NCBI GenBank assembly: GCA_026874595.1
Contig: CM049322.1
Location: 3,829,900 to 3,893,899, forward strand
Source of the DNA: Sipunculus nudus
Lineage: Eukaryota > Annelida > Sipuncula > Golfingiida > Sipunculidae
Length of the DNA: 64,000 nt
Reading direction: 5' to 3'
Both the position numbers and the translations under genes were made by a program. The notes below the pieces were generated by a model. It was not told where the DNA came from and made no database searches. It saw nothing but the letters and a program-made list of their open reading frames with translations. Positions 48,831-62,275 of this stretch are shown one piece after another. Position 1 is the first letter of the stretch. Every line of letters starts with the position of its first letter.

Positions 48831-50204
48831 TTGTTAATTTATTTTTGTTTCAAAATTTAAAAAAAATTAAAATATGTCAAAATTTTTAAAATTTACTCAG
48901 ACAAGTACTTATTAGAGATGTCAATATGCCTTAGAATGATATTAAAACCTGTGGCTGCATCAGCTGTCACAAGACTATGTAAATTATCAAAATTTATATT
49001 GCTTGTTCCTTGATTTAAGTTAATAAAATTAAACTTGCCCATGGATCTCTAGTTTTCTCCTTGTACAATTTATAAGGTGTTCTTATCCTTGAGTTATTTT
49101 TCACACATATAATGGTTTGAAATTCCTTTTAATTTTTTATACATTTAAAAAATAATAAAAATATTTCAATATGATAAAACAAGGGACCCATGGGTCACAG
49201 CACTCAGTTGATTGTGACAGTTATAACTGCATCACCATAGATTTTTTGAAGTTCCAATAAAAATACTGTCCTCAGTACTCAGGAACAAGGGCTCAATGAC
49301 TGGGTGGGGGGCGGGGAGAGTTACAACACTTTGAATATAAATTTATACAATTTATAAATATTTAAAAACCGGCAGAGAGATGGAAAACAAAGGAAATAAC
49401 TTTAATTTCCATTCTACTGAGACAGGAAAATAATAACCAAACTTGCATTAGATCCTTTTTTTTCTTTTGTTATTTCATTATTATAAGTTTACAAATTTTA
49501 CTATATATTTACAGTATATCATATATATCTGAATATTTAAATTGATTCACAAATCTAAATTGCATTAACATTTATACTTAATTTAGTCAGGTAACATCAC
49601 ATTATGCACACAGATATTTATACCTTTTTTTAATAGAATTTATATTTTTTAAATATGAATTCACAGTTTTAAATTACACCTTTATTTATCCATGATTTGT
49701 TCCATATATAATCAAATTATACCTACTGATTGGTTAAATTATATTTTATTTAATTATTTAAAAGGAAATAATTTCTTAAAAATGCTACATCAGAACAAGG
49801 TGGCATCTCTTGGATTACTTCTTGAATTAATATTTCAAGAAAAGTTGTGCACATTGGATCAAAAACAGCTTTACATTTAAAGAAATACAGTTGACAAAAA
49901 CAAACCATGTATTGCAATATAATTGGTTGGGGGGGGGGGGGGGGGGGGTCGGACCCTGTGGGGGGAGGTTGTTAGGGTAGGGCCCATGAGAATAAGTGCT
50001 GCATCACTAATATAAGGTTACCTAGGCAAGGCTGTAGTGAGCAAGAGTGGGGTCTTGGATATACAAAATGCAAATACATTAGAGCATCTGAAAAACTTCA
50101 ATAATTAGAATAACTTTTAAGCTTTTACTTTCAAATTTCAGAATTCAACAGAATAAATCCACCTGTATCCCAGCTGTGAAAAACAAATCAAATATACTTA
50201 CGAG
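48831..50204. other. Unassigned A+T-rich sequence
   Basis: It contains GGGACCCATGGGTCAC (about 49190), whose reverse complement appears near 58147, and a 20-base G-tract (49929-49948). The frame at 49692-49880 has no recognisable motif. Confidence 0.5.
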
Positions 50205-50808
50205 AAAAAAAGTGCCATTGTCAAATTTGGGCAAAATTTAAGGTACCAATTTTATATTTTTGCTAATATTTTAAAAAGTTTAAAAGATTTTGATCTAATT
50301 TTGGGTATACAATTTAATTTTGATTAATTAAAGTTTAATTACTGAAAAAAAGTCCCTAGCTTTAACATTTTTTTGTGTTAAGTGACCAAATAATTTTCCT
50401 GATTTTTTACAAAATGCAATATTATTTGGCCCATAACTTTTTTAAATTATATAATACAGACCTAATTTCTGGCATTTGCATAGGAACTATATAGAGGAAT
50501 ATATGGTAAAAATGAGGAAAAACAGATGAGTGGTTTTGATATTAGGCAGTCCTGAAGTGTGAAAATAGCTTTTTAATAAAAAATTGAGGTGTTTCCTTAA
50601 TTTCTCAAAGAAACGAAGTCGCAAAGACCCTGTTTTTGGCTTGGTTGGAGATTTTGGGGATATCTTACAGTATGCTGAAATTTGGATTCCTAGGTCCTAC
50701 GGTTACAAAATGTGCCACATCTATGGACAGATGGACAGATGGATGGACGAAGGACAATGGACCACGACTATAGCTCAGATGACTTATAGTCAGCTGAGCT
50801 AAAAATCA
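50205..50808 (-). repeat. Hairpin-headed interspersed repeat, subfamily 1, minus orientation
   Basis: Head at the right end: AGCTCAGATGACTTATAGTC then AGCTGAGCTAAAAA. The body shares TTAGGCAGTCCTGAAGTGTG, GATGAGTGGTTTTGATATTA and ATAGGAACTATATAGAGGAA with the 17.4-17.8 kb copy. Confidence 0.87.
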
Positions 50809-51227
50809 GATCTTAGACAAGTTCACATTATGATTTCTGTAATGTTGATAATTGTCATAAGACTTTTGCTGTCTAGTGCTTAGATTGATGTGAAAGTAGT
50901 CCAAAGTGAATATAATAGTTTTATTTTTTAAATATAAATTAAAGCCATAAAACCAGGTACTTATGATCATTATTTAAAATTGTGAAATTTGTATATTCTG
51001 GATTCTCATGAACTTTGTTTGGCTGAAACTGAATAATTACCAGACCTGGTGGGAATACTTTGCAAATGTATTTGAATGCAAATATGAATATTTACTCCAT
51101 TATTTCATGCATAAGGATAGGAATACAGGTATAAATTAAAGTATTTGAATACAAATGCAAATACTTTCAAAATGTATTCATAAAGGCATTCATGAATATA
51201 TTCTATAATATTATTTTAATAAAAAAT
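50809..51227. other. Unassigned A+T-rich spacer
   Basis: It contains a weak internal repetition of AATGCAAATA-type words (about 51060-51190). No gene is seen. Confidence 0.5.
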
Positions 51228-54200
51228 GACAGTCATGATGTTGGTGTGATGCAGTGACAGTCATGCTGTTGGTGTGGTACAGTGACAGTCATGATGTTGG
51301 TGTAATGATGTGACAGTCTTGATGTTGGTGTGATGCAGTGACAGTGATGATGTTGGTGTGATACAGGGAAAGTGAGGATGTTGTTGTGAAGCAGGACAGT
51401 GATGATGTAGGTGTGTGATGCAGTGACAGTGGTGATGTCATTGTGAAGCAGTGACAGTGGTGATGATGTTGCGATACTGTGACATTCATGATGTTACTGT
51501 GATGCAATAAAAGTGATGATGTTGGAGTGATACAGTGACTGATGATGTTGGTGTGATGTAGTGAAAGTCATGATGTTGGTGTGATGCAGTGACAGTGATG
51601 CTGTTGGTGTGATACAGTGACAGTCTTGATGTTGGTGTAATGCAGTGACAGTCTTGGTGTTTGTGTGATGCAGGGAAAGTGAGGATGTTGTTGTGAAGCA
51701 GTGACAGTGATGATGTAGGTGTGTGATGCAGTGACAGTGATGATGTCGTTGTGAAGCAGTGACAGTGGTGATGATGTTGAGATACTGTGACATTCATGAT
51801 GTTGCTGTGATGCAATAACAGTGATGATGTTGGAGTGATACAGTGACTGATGATGCTGGTGTAATATAGTGACAGTCAAGATGTTGGTGTGATGCAGTGG
51901 CAGTCTTGGTGTTGGTGTGATGCAGTGACAGTCATGATGTTGGTGTGATGCAGTGACAGTCATGATGTTGGTGTGATGCAGGGACAGTCATGATGTTGGT
52001 GTGATGCAGTGACAGTCATGATGTTGGTGTGATGCAGTGACAGTGATGATGTTGGTGTGATACAGGGAAAGTGAGGATGTTGTTGTGAAGCAGGACAGTG
52101 ATGATGTAGGTGTGTGATGCAGTGACAGTGGTGATGTCGTTGTGAAGCAGTGACAATGGTGATGATGTTGCGATACTGTGACATTCATGATGTTACTGTG
52201 ATGCAATAAAAGTGATGATGTTGGAGTGATACAGTGACTGATGATGTTGGTGTGATGTAGTGAAAGTCATGATGTTGGTGTGATGCAGTGACAGTGATGC
52301 TGTTGGTGTGATACAGTGACAGTCTTGATGTTGGTGTAATGCAGTGACAGTCTTGGTGTTTGTGTGATGCAGGGAAAGTGAGGATGTTGTTGTGAAGCAG
52401 TGACAGTGATGATGTAGGTGTGTGATGCAGTGACAGTGATGATGTCGTTGTGAAGCAGTGACAGTGGTGATGATGTTGAGATACTGTGACATTCATGATG
52501 TTGCTGTGATGCAATAACAGTGATGATGTTGGAGTGATACAGTGACTGATGATGCTGGTGTAATATAGTGACAGTCAAGATGTTGGTGTGATGCAGTGGC
52601 AGTCTTGGTGTTGGTGTGATGCAGTGACAGTCATGATGTTGGTGTGATGCAGTGACAGTCATGATGTTGGTGTGATGCAGGGACAGTCATGATGTTGGTG
52701 TAATGATGTGACAGTCTTGATGTTGGTGTGATGCAGTGACAGTGATGATGTTGGTGTGATACAGGGAAAGTGAGGATGTTGTTGTGAAGCAGGACAGTGA
52801 TGATGTCGTTGTGAAGCAGTGACAGTGGTGATGATGTTGCGATACTGTGACATTCATGATGTTACTGTGATGCAATAAAAGTGATGATGTTGGAGTGATA
52901 CAGTGACTGATGATGTTGGTGTGATGTAGTGAAAGTCATGATGTTGGTGTGATGCAGTGACAGTGATGCTGTTGGTGTGGTACAGTGACAGTCATGATGT
53001 TGGTGTAATGATGTGACAGTCTTGATGTTGGTGTGATGCAGTGACAGTGATGATGTTGGTGTGATACAGGGAAAGTGAGGATGTTGTTGTGAAGCAGGAC
53101 AGTGATGATGTAGGTGTGTGATGCAGTGACAGTGGTGATGTCGTTGTGAAGCAGTGACAGTGGTGATGATGTTGCGATACTGTGACATTCATGATGTTAC
53201 TGTGATGCAATAAAAGTGATGATGTTGGAGTGATACAGTGACTGATGATGTTGGTGTGATGTAGTGAAAGTCATGATGTTGGTGTGATGCAGTGACAGTG
53301 ATGCTGTTGGTGTGATACAGTGACAGTCTTGATGTTGGTGTAATGCAGTGACAGTCTTGGTGTTTGTGTGATGCAGGGAAAGTGAGGATGTTGTTGTGAA
53401 GCAGTGACAGTGATGATGTAGGTGTGTGATGCAGTGACAGTGATGATGTCGTTGTGAAGCAGTGACAGTGGTGATGATGTTGAGATACTGTGACATTCAT
53501 GATGTTGCTGTGATGCAATAACAGTGATGATGTTGGAGTGATACAGTGACTGATGATGCTGGTGTAATATAGTGACAGTCAAGATGTTGGTGTGATGCAG
53601 TGGCAGTCTTGGTGTTGGTGTGATGCAGTGACAGTCATGATGTTGGTGTGATGCAGTGACAGTCATGATGTTGGTGTGATGCAGGGACAGTCATGATGTT
53701 GGTGTGATGCAGTGACAGTCATGATGTTGGTGTGATGCAGTGACAGTGATGATGTTGGTGTGATACAGGGAAAGTGAGGATGTTGTTGTGAAGCAGGACA
53801 GTGATGATGTAGGTGTGTGATGCAGTGACAGTGGTGATGTCGTTGTGAAGCAGTGACAGTGGTGATGATGTTGCGATACTGTGACATTCATGATGTTACT
53901 GTGATGCAATAAAAGTGATGATGTTGGAGTGATACAGTGACTGATGATGTTGGTGTGATGTAGTGAAAGTCATGATGTTGGTGTGATGCAGTGACAGTGA
54001 TGCTGTTGGTGTGATACAGTGACAGTCTTGATGTTGGTGTAATGCAGTGACAGTCTTGGTGTTTGTGTGATGCAGGGAAAGTGAGGATGTTGTTGTGAAG
54101 CAGTGACAGTGATGATGTAGGTGTGTGATGCAGTGACAGTGATGATGTCGTTGTGAAGCAGTGACAGTGGTGATGATGTTGAGATACTGTGACATTCATG

Positions 54201-55670
54201 ATGTTGCTGTGATGCAATAACAGTGATGATGTTGGAGTGATACAGTGACTGATGATGCTGGTGTAATATAGTGACAGTCAAGATGTTGGTGTGATGCAGT
54301 GGCAGTCTTGGTGTTGGTGTGATGCAGTGACAGTCATGATGTTGGTGTGATGCAGTGACAGTCATGATGTTGGTGTGATGCAGGGACAGTCATGATGTTG
54401 GTGTGATGCAGTGACAGTCATGATGTTGGTGTGATGCAGGGACAGTCATGATGTTGGTGTGATGCAGACACAGTGATGATGTTGGTGTGATGGAGTGACA
54501 GTCATGATGTTGGTGTGATGCAGGGACAGTCATGATGTTGGTGTAATGCAGTGACAATCATGATGTTGGTGTGATGCAGTGGCAGTCATGATGTTGGCGT
54601 GATGCAGAGACAGTCTTGGTGTTGGTGTGATGCAGTGACAGTCATGATGTTGGTGTGATGCAGAGACAGTGGTGATGATGTTGCGATACTGTGACATTCA
54701 TGATGTTACTGTGATGCAATAAAAGTGATGATGTTGGAGTGATACAGTGACTGATGATGTTGGTGTGATGTAGTGAAAGTCATGATGTTGGTGTGATGCA
54801 GTGACAGTGATGCTGTTGGTGTGATACAGTGACAGTCTTGATGTTTGTGTAATGCAGTGACAGTCTTGGTGTTTGTGTGATGCAGGGAAAGTGAGGATGT
54901 TGTTGTGAAGCAGTGACAGTGATGATGTAGGTGTGTGATGCAGTGACAGTGATGATGTCGTTGTGAAGCAGTGACAGTGGTGATGATGTTGAGATACTGT
55001 GACATTCATGATGTTGCTGTGATGCAATAACAGTGATGATGTTGGAGTGATACAGTGACTGATGATGCTGGTGTAATATAGTGACAGTCAAGATGTTGGT
55101 GTGATGCAGTGGCAGTCTTGGTGTTGGTGTGATGCAGTGACAGTCATGATGTTGGTGTGATGCAGGGACAGTCATGATGTTGGTGTGATGCAGTGACAGT
55201 CATGATGTTGGTGTGATGCAGGGACAGTCATGATGTTGGTGTGATGCAGACACAGTGATGATGTTGGTGTGATGGAGTGACAGTCATGATGTTGGTGTGA
55301 TGCAGGGACAGTCATGATGTTGGTGTAATGCAGTGACAATCATGATGTTGGTGTGATGCAGTGGCAGTCATGATGTTGGCGTGATGCAGAGACAGTCTTG
55401 GTGTTGGTGTGATGCAGTGACAGTCATGATGTTGGTGTGATGCAGAGACAGTCATGATGTTGGTGTGATGCAGTGACAGTCATGATGTTGGTGTGATGCA
55501 GGGACAGTCATGATGTTGGTGTAATGCAGTGACAGTCATGATGTTGGTGTGATGCAGAGGCAGTCATGATGTTGGTGTGATGCAGAGGCAGTCATGATAT
55601 TGGTGTGATACAGTGACAGTCATGATGTTGGTGTGATACAGTGACAGTCATGATGTTGGTTTGACACAGC
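51228..55670. repeat. 28-bp minisatellite, array 3, with ~699-bp higher-order repeats
   Basis: About 4.4 kb of GTGATGCAGTGACAGTCATG plus ATGTTGGT units. The variant GACATTCATGATGTTACTGT occurs at 51481, 52180, 52849, 53184, 53883 and 54693. A sister variant (GTTGCTGT) occurs at 51789, 52488, 53492, 54191 and 55001. The spacings 699, 1004 (669+335), 699 and 810 show copied blocks. Long stretches are identical between blocks. The many minus-strand frames are shadows of the repeat. Confidence 0.97.
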
Positions 55671-56409
55671 AATTATGACAAACATCAGTTATGATTTTGG
55701 TGTGATACAGTGATATAAAGTTATGATATATATGCTCCTGCCACTTGCTGGTTAACATTTTACTTATTTTGCAGTCAAGGCCATCAAAATTTAACTTTTG
55801 GGCAGGGAAGGTGCAGTCTGAAGGCTTGGATATACATGGTGGGTCAGGATATCTTAATTTATGCTGGTTTAAATACCTGCATGGTTAATTTAACATAGAT
55901 TGAAATCTAAAACCTACAAATCTAAAATTTAACATACCGGTAGGTGTTCCTACTGAGCATGATGACTTTATCCCAGATGTTAGATCTATATTGCATAATT
56001 TGTTTGAGTCATTAGCCTGAGCATAATGTATATTGTCAGAAAATAAGGAGCAATATTTGCCCTTTTTACATGGTAACTGTTGAAGCTAGAGAGCCTTTTT
56101 CAAGCATTAGACTTTCTTTATATAAACATTTAACTGTATGCCAGAAATTAGATGAGAATATATAATGATGCAATGTACAATTCTGAATTAACAGATTTTT
56201 ACTGCAAATTTACAAAATGTATTAAAAAAATTGAATATGATTAAAAACTATTAAAGTGAAATGGATATATTTAAAAAAATAGGGTTTAATATAAATCCAA
56301 AATCATTATACCCCTGAAATTGAAATAAGAGATCATTCCTTTCTGATTACCTGTCTGTCCATCTGTTAATATTTCATGTGCAACACAGTATCTCAAAACT
56401 TTTGTTGTT
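55671..56409. other. Unassigned sequence left of duplicated segment copy 2
   Basis: Near 56280-56360 it contains a diverged version (TACCTGTCTGTCCATCTG) of the block that also ends both duplicated segments, suggesting an older copy. No gene is seen. Confidence 0.5.
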
Positions 56410-57963
56410 TTTTAGCTCAGCTGACTATAAGTCATCTGAGCTATAGTCCTGGCCCTTTGTCTGTCGTCTGTCCGTCTGGCCGGCAGGCCGGCCAGCTGTT
56501 AACAGGACATGTTTTTAAACTTTGGACCTACGAATCCAAAATTTTGCATACGGTTAGATGTCCCCAAAATCTCCTTCCATACCGAAAATTGGGTCACTAG
56601 GACTTTGTTCCTTCCAGATAAAGGAAAAACCCCTGTTTCGATAAAAAAAAGCCATGGTTACACTTCAAGGCTGCCCAATATCAAAACCACTCATCTGTTT
56701 TTGATAATATGTAGTATGCATATTTTTCCATACATTTTCTATGTCCAAATAAAAAATTAGGTCAATATTCCATATTGTTTTGAAGTTATGGGCCAAAACA
56801 TTGTGCAATTTTTTAAAAATCTGGAAATATATTTCCCCACTTAACATGAAAATTGCTGAAGCTTAGGACTTTTTTTTCAGGGAATTTAACATTATTTAAT
56901 TAAGATTAAATTATATACCCAGAATTAGATATGAATTTTGCAAATTTATTATGTTATTATCATAAATAAAAAAAATCAACACTTAAAATTTGTCCAAATT
57001 TTGCTATGGCACGTTTTTTCATGTAGGCATTGTTGACTGAATTTTCATTGCATATATAGTTAAGTATTAATTCTTTTAAAATCTGAAATTTCAAAGGAAT
57101 TGATTGAAAAGTGTAGCTGTAATTGAAGTTTTCATACACCATGTCAAGTTTTGTTTACATTAAGCCCACCTGGTAGTACAGCCTTTTACCTGTATTATGT
57201 AACCAACTCAAAGCAGCTTGCCTTGGCTCAGCTTGGCTACTACTGGCAGGCTTTCCCTCTGCCTTGCACCCCCCCCCCCCCCAAGATGTTGCATAAACTG
57301 AATGAATGTTATAATTTTCTGTATTTAATTCCTTCTTATTCTAGGCTATGCTACATTTTGGATTTTGTATTGTACCACCAGGGTTACAATGATTTGAGTA
57401 CACATTTATTTGTGTCCACAAAGTGGTGTATTGCTATGAAAGTGTGGATGTTCATCAGATAAGGAATTCCTTACTTCAGATGAGTAAAAACTTCACCAGG
57501 TGTTGAATTGAATATTATTTCCAGTAATAAGAAATAGCTGAGAAAGTAATAAGCACATTGATATTGTTTGTCCCTCATTCAACCAACAGCGTGTTTACTT
57601 TATTTGAAAAGATGTTGTTAGTTTATCAAATTTACTGAATTTCAGTTTTAACATTTGTGATTTAAAGTAATAAAATATATTTGTATGCATAATATGGCCC
57701 AATGTGAGCTAAACTCTGGATAAATAATGATTGCAACTTATAATACTGATATTTCAACTTATATTTTTAGACTTTTTATTACAAATTTATAAAACTTGTA
57801 TATACAAAAAAATGAATCTGAAAAAAAAATATTGATGGGAAAAGTATATATGCTAAAAAAAATTGGGATTTAATCTAAAGTTAAATGCATTATTCCCTTG
57901 AAAGTGAAATGAAGGAATCAGTCCATTCTGTCAACTTGCCTGTCCATCTGTAAATTTTTCTTA
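56410..57963 (+). repeat. Duplicated ~1.5-kb segment, copy 2 (contains hairpin-headed repeat)
   Basis: It matches 43363-44768 in order: a hairpin-headed repeat (56410-about 57140), CATACACCATGTCAAG, a C-tract (about 57269), TTGCTATGAAAGTGTGGATG, GTTAAATGCATTATTCCCTTG and CTTGCCTGTCCATCTG. Extra sequence at about 57640-57870 is not shared. It lacks the 3.67-kb TIR element at the end. Confidence 0.88.
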
Positions 57964-58158
57964 ATGACAGTCTTGTCAGAGTATTAGTTTGCAATCATAT
58001 ATTAAGAATTTTACAATAATCAAGTAGGAGGGCCCCTCTCCTCATAGCTTCTCATATGTTTTTATATATATGAAAACATTACAATACTTATAGAATATTT
58101 AGCATATTTGCATTTGCAAAATTTTCAACTTCAGCGGAGCGCCATGACCCATGGGTCC
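57964..58158. other. Unassigned junction sequence
   Basis: It ends with CCATGACCCATGGGTCCCTA, the reverse complement of a block near 49187. No gene is seen. Confidence 0.5.
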
Positions 58159-59640
58159 CTAGTTTTTATCCAGTGACAAGATTATGTGGGTTTCTCCATT
58201 TTTATTTGTACTTTGTGTGGAGTTACTGGCTGATGCAGTGAGAGCAAATAAGAATATAAAAGGTATTAATATACAAAATAATATGATTAAAATTGCACAA
58301 TACGCAGATGACACCATTTTATTAGTAACAGATACTGAAAGTATGAAAGAAACACTCCATAATTTAAAGGAATTTAGTATGTTTTCTGGTTTGAGGATTA
58401 ACCTAGATAAAACAACAATAATGCCCCTTAAAAAGGGCAATTATAAAGAAAAAGATGAAGTATAAAACTCAATCTTTAATGGTCTAATGAACAGGTCAGT
58501 GTATTAGGCATTACCATCATCGCAAAATATAATTAATATTAATTACTTGCCAAAAATAGAAGAAAAAAAATTAACATCTGTGTGGTCTCAGAGAAAACTG
58601 ACTCCAATTGGAAGGATAACAATCACAAAAAGCTTAATAATTTCTCATTTTATTTATCTTTTATCAGTCCTTCCAAACCCACTGAAAGAAATCTATAGTC
58701 AGGTTGAGAAAACGTTATTCAGATTTATTTGGGGTTATGGAAGAGAACTGGTGAAGAATAACACATTAATTTCTGCTCCCAAAAATGGGGGATTGAACAT
58801 GATACATTTATTAACCCAAAGTACAGCAATAAAAATTTAATGGATTAAAAGGTTGATAAGCAAATCTGAGAATAATGCATGGAGGCAATTTGTTTTGTCT
58901 TATCTTAAATTGGGTACCCATTCTTTTCGTTGTAATATTGCACCAGAAGATATGAAACACATATTGAATAAGCCTTCAACATTCTGGGAAGATGTAATGT
59001 TCCAGTAGTGTTACTATAACCATAAAGCCCCATTAAATTATGCTGATATTATGTCACAATCTCTTTGGTTTAATTTATATATCAAGAGAGGGAGACAGTT
59101 AATATTTATAAAAAAACTCTACTCAGCAGGGGTTTTATATATCTCAGACTTGGTTACAAAAATAGGAAATAATATCTCATGGTTAAGTCACCATGCATTT
59201 TGTAAAAAAAATATAAATTGCACATTGATTTTGTAAGCTATAATGGTTTACTTTGCTCCATTCCTCCTAGCTGGAAAATGTTATCAAGCAACACCATGAA
59301 CAAAACCAGGTAATACAACATGTTTTTAAAATAGACAATCTTATGAAAATGGAAAGACCTGTCAAGTTAACTTATAATGATTTAATAATGCAGAAAGCAG
59401 TATTGCCTGAAAAAATTACTGCCAAATGGAAGGCAGAGTTAGATCTAGATTCTGATATCAACGTTTATAAGGGCTTTAAACACATTTATTTTTCAACCAT
59501 ATCAGTTCCACTCAGATATTTTCTATTCCGGTTACTACATCGCTGTGTAATTCTGAATCCTTTTTTACATAAAATTAACAAAATTATATTTTATGTTGTA
59601 TGTTGTATACTGTCTTTATGTTCTTGTTTTGTGTATTTTT
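58159..59640 (+). pseudogene. 3' half of a dead L1-like non-LTR retrotransposon (RT and C-terminal region)
   Basis: The first frame (58184-58465) carries VSPFLFVLCVELLA, the catalytic box YADD (58301-58312) and FSGLRINLDKT: RT motifs A-side, C and D of L1-like elements. After a frame break, 58547-58840 has LTPIGRITITKSLI, LSVLPNPL and FRFIWGYGRE, typical of the region after RT. Further pieces at 58841-59010, 59051-59236 and 59343-59580 continue the C-terminal part (LWFNLYIKRG; FKHIYFSTISVPLRYFLFRL). Stops and shifts disable it. It is truncated 5' within RT; the junction shows a minisatellite-like block (CAGTGACAAGATTATGTGGG, about 58170-58190), and the right end runs into the 28-bp array. Endonuclease and ORF1 are absent. 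Confidence 0.88.
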
Positions 59641-62275
59641 TGGGTGTGATGCAGTGACAGGGATTTTGTAGGTGTAATGCAGTGACAGGGATTTTGTAGG
59701 CGTGATGCAGTGACAAGGATTATGTAGGTGTGATGCAGTGACAGGGATTATGTAGGTGTGATGCAGTGACAGGGATTATGTAGGTGTGATGCAGTGACAG
59801 GGATTATGTATGTGTGATGCAGTGACAAGGATTATGTATGTGTGATGCAGTGACAAGGATTATGTAGATGTGATGCAGTGACAAGGATTATGTAGGTGTG
59901 AGGCAGTGACAAGGATTATGTAGGTGTGATGCAGTGACAGGGATTATGTAGGTGTGATGCAGTGACAGGGATTATGTAGATGTGATGCAGTGACAAGGAT
60001 TATGTAGATGTGATGCAGTGACAAGGATTATGTAGATGTGATGCAGTGACAAGGATTATGTAGATGTGATGCAGTGACAAGGATTATGTAGGTGTGAGGC
60101 AGTGACAAGGATTATGTAGGTGTGATGCAGTGACAAGGATTATGTAGATGTGATGCAGTGACAAGGATTATGTAGATGTGATGCAGTGACAAGGATTATG
60201 TAGATGTGATGCAGTGACAAGGATTATGTAGATGTGATGCAGTGACAGGGATTATGTATGTGTGATGCAGTGACAAGGATTATGTAGATGTGATGCAGTG
60301 ACAAGGATTATGTAGGTGTGATGCAGTGACAAGGATTATGTAGATGTGATGCAGTGACAAGGATTATGTAGGTGTGAGGCAGTGACAAGGATTATGTAGA
60401 TGTGATGCAGGGACAAGGATTATGTAGATGTGATGCAGGGACAAGGATTTTGTAGGTGTGATGCAGTGACAGGGATTATGTAGGTGTGATGCAGTGACAA
60501 GGATTATGTAGATGTGATGCAGTGACAGGGATTATGTATGTATGATGCAGTGACAAGGATTATGTAGATGTGATGCAGTGACTGGGATTATGTATGTATG
60601 ATGCAGTGACAAGGATTATGTAGGTGTGATGCAGTGACAAGGATTATGTAGATGTGATGCAGTGACAAGGATTATGTAGATGTGATGCAGTGACAAGGAT
60701 TATGTAGATGTGATGCAGTGACAGGGATTATGTAGGTGTGATGCAGTGACAGGGATTATGTATGTGTGATGCAGTGACAGGGATTATGTAGGTGTGATGC
60801 AGTGACAGGGATTATGTATGTGTGATGCAGTGACAAGGATTATGTAGATGTGATGCAGTGACAAGGATTATGTATGTGTGAGGCAGTGACAAGGATTATG
60901 TAGGTGTGATGCAGTGACAAGGATTATGTAGGTGTGACGCAGTGACAGGGATTATGTAGGTGTGATGCAGTGACAGGGATTATGAAGGTGTGATGCAGTG
61001 ACAATGATTTTGTAGGTGTGATGCAGTGACAGGGATTATGTAGGTGTGAGGCAGTGACAAGGATTATGTAGGTGTGATGCAGTGACAAGGATTATGTAGG
61101 TGTGATGCAGTGACAAGGATTATGTATGTGTGATGCAGTGACAAGGATTATGTAGATGTGATGCAGTGACAGGGATTATGTAGGTGTGATGCAGTGACAG
61201 GGATTATGTATGTGTGATGCAGTGACAGGGATTATGTAGATGTGATGCAGTGACAATGATTTTGTAGGTGTGATGCAGTGACAGGGATTATGTATGTGTG
61301 ATGCAGTGACAATGATTTTGTAGGTGTGATGCAGTGACAAGGATTATGTATGTGTGATGCAGTGACAATGATTATGTAGGTGTGATGCAGTGACAGGGAT
61401 TTTGTAGGTGTGATGCAGTGACAGGGATTTTGTAGGTGTGATGCAGTGACAGGGATTATGTATGTGTGATGCAGTGACAATGATTTTGTAGGTGTGATGC
61501 AGTGACAAGGATTATGTAGGTGTGACGCAGTGACAGGGATTATGTAGGTGTGATGCAGTGACAGGGATTATGAAGGTGTGATGCAGTGACAATGATTTTG
61601 TAGGTGTGATGCAGTGACAATGATTATGTAGGTGTGATGCAGTGACAGGGATTTTGTAGGTGTGATGCAGTGACAGGGATTTTGTAGGTGTGATGCAGTG
61701 ACAGGGATTATGTATGTGTGATGCAGTGACAATGATTTTGTAGGTGTGATGCAGTGACAAGGATTATGTAGGTGTGATGCAGTGACAGGGATTATATTGG
61801 TGTGAGGCAGTGACAGGTATTATGTTGGTATGATGCAGTGACGGAGGTATATGTAGGTGTGATCCAGTGACAGGGATTATGTAGGTGTGATGCAGTGACC
61901 GGGATTATATTGGTGTGATCCAGCAACAGGGATTATATAGGTTTGAGGCAGTGACAGGGATTATATTGGTATGATGCAGTGACATGGATTATGTAGGTGT
62001 GAGGCAGTGACAGGGATTATATTGGTATGATGCAGTGACATGTATTATGTAGGTGTGAGGCAGTGACATGGATTATATTGGTATGATGCAGTGACAGGGA
62101 TTATGTAGGTGTGAGGCAGTGACAGGGATTATATTGGTTTGATCCAGTGACAGGGATTATGTAGGTGTGATCCAGTGACAGGGATTATGTAGGTGTGAGG
62201 CAGTGACAGGGATTATATTGGTGTGATGCAGTGACAGGGATTATGCAGGTGTGATCCAGTGACAGATATGATGAA
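59641..62275. repeat. 28-bp minisatellite, array 4 (GGATTATGTAGGTGTGATGC type), about 94 copies
   Basis: The unit GTGATGCAGTGACA(A/G)GGATT plus ATGTAGGT has the same length and the same GATGCAGTGACAG core as arrays 1-3 but a different second half. The right 500 bp diverges (ATATTGGT, GAGGCAGT, GATCCAGT). Minus-strand frames are shadows of the repeat. Confidence 0.97.

Noticed and set aside
51289-55175. Many minus-strand frames of 60-131 codons rich in His, Thr and Ser
   Set aside because: Shadows of the 28-bp array; identical frames recur because of higher-order blocks.
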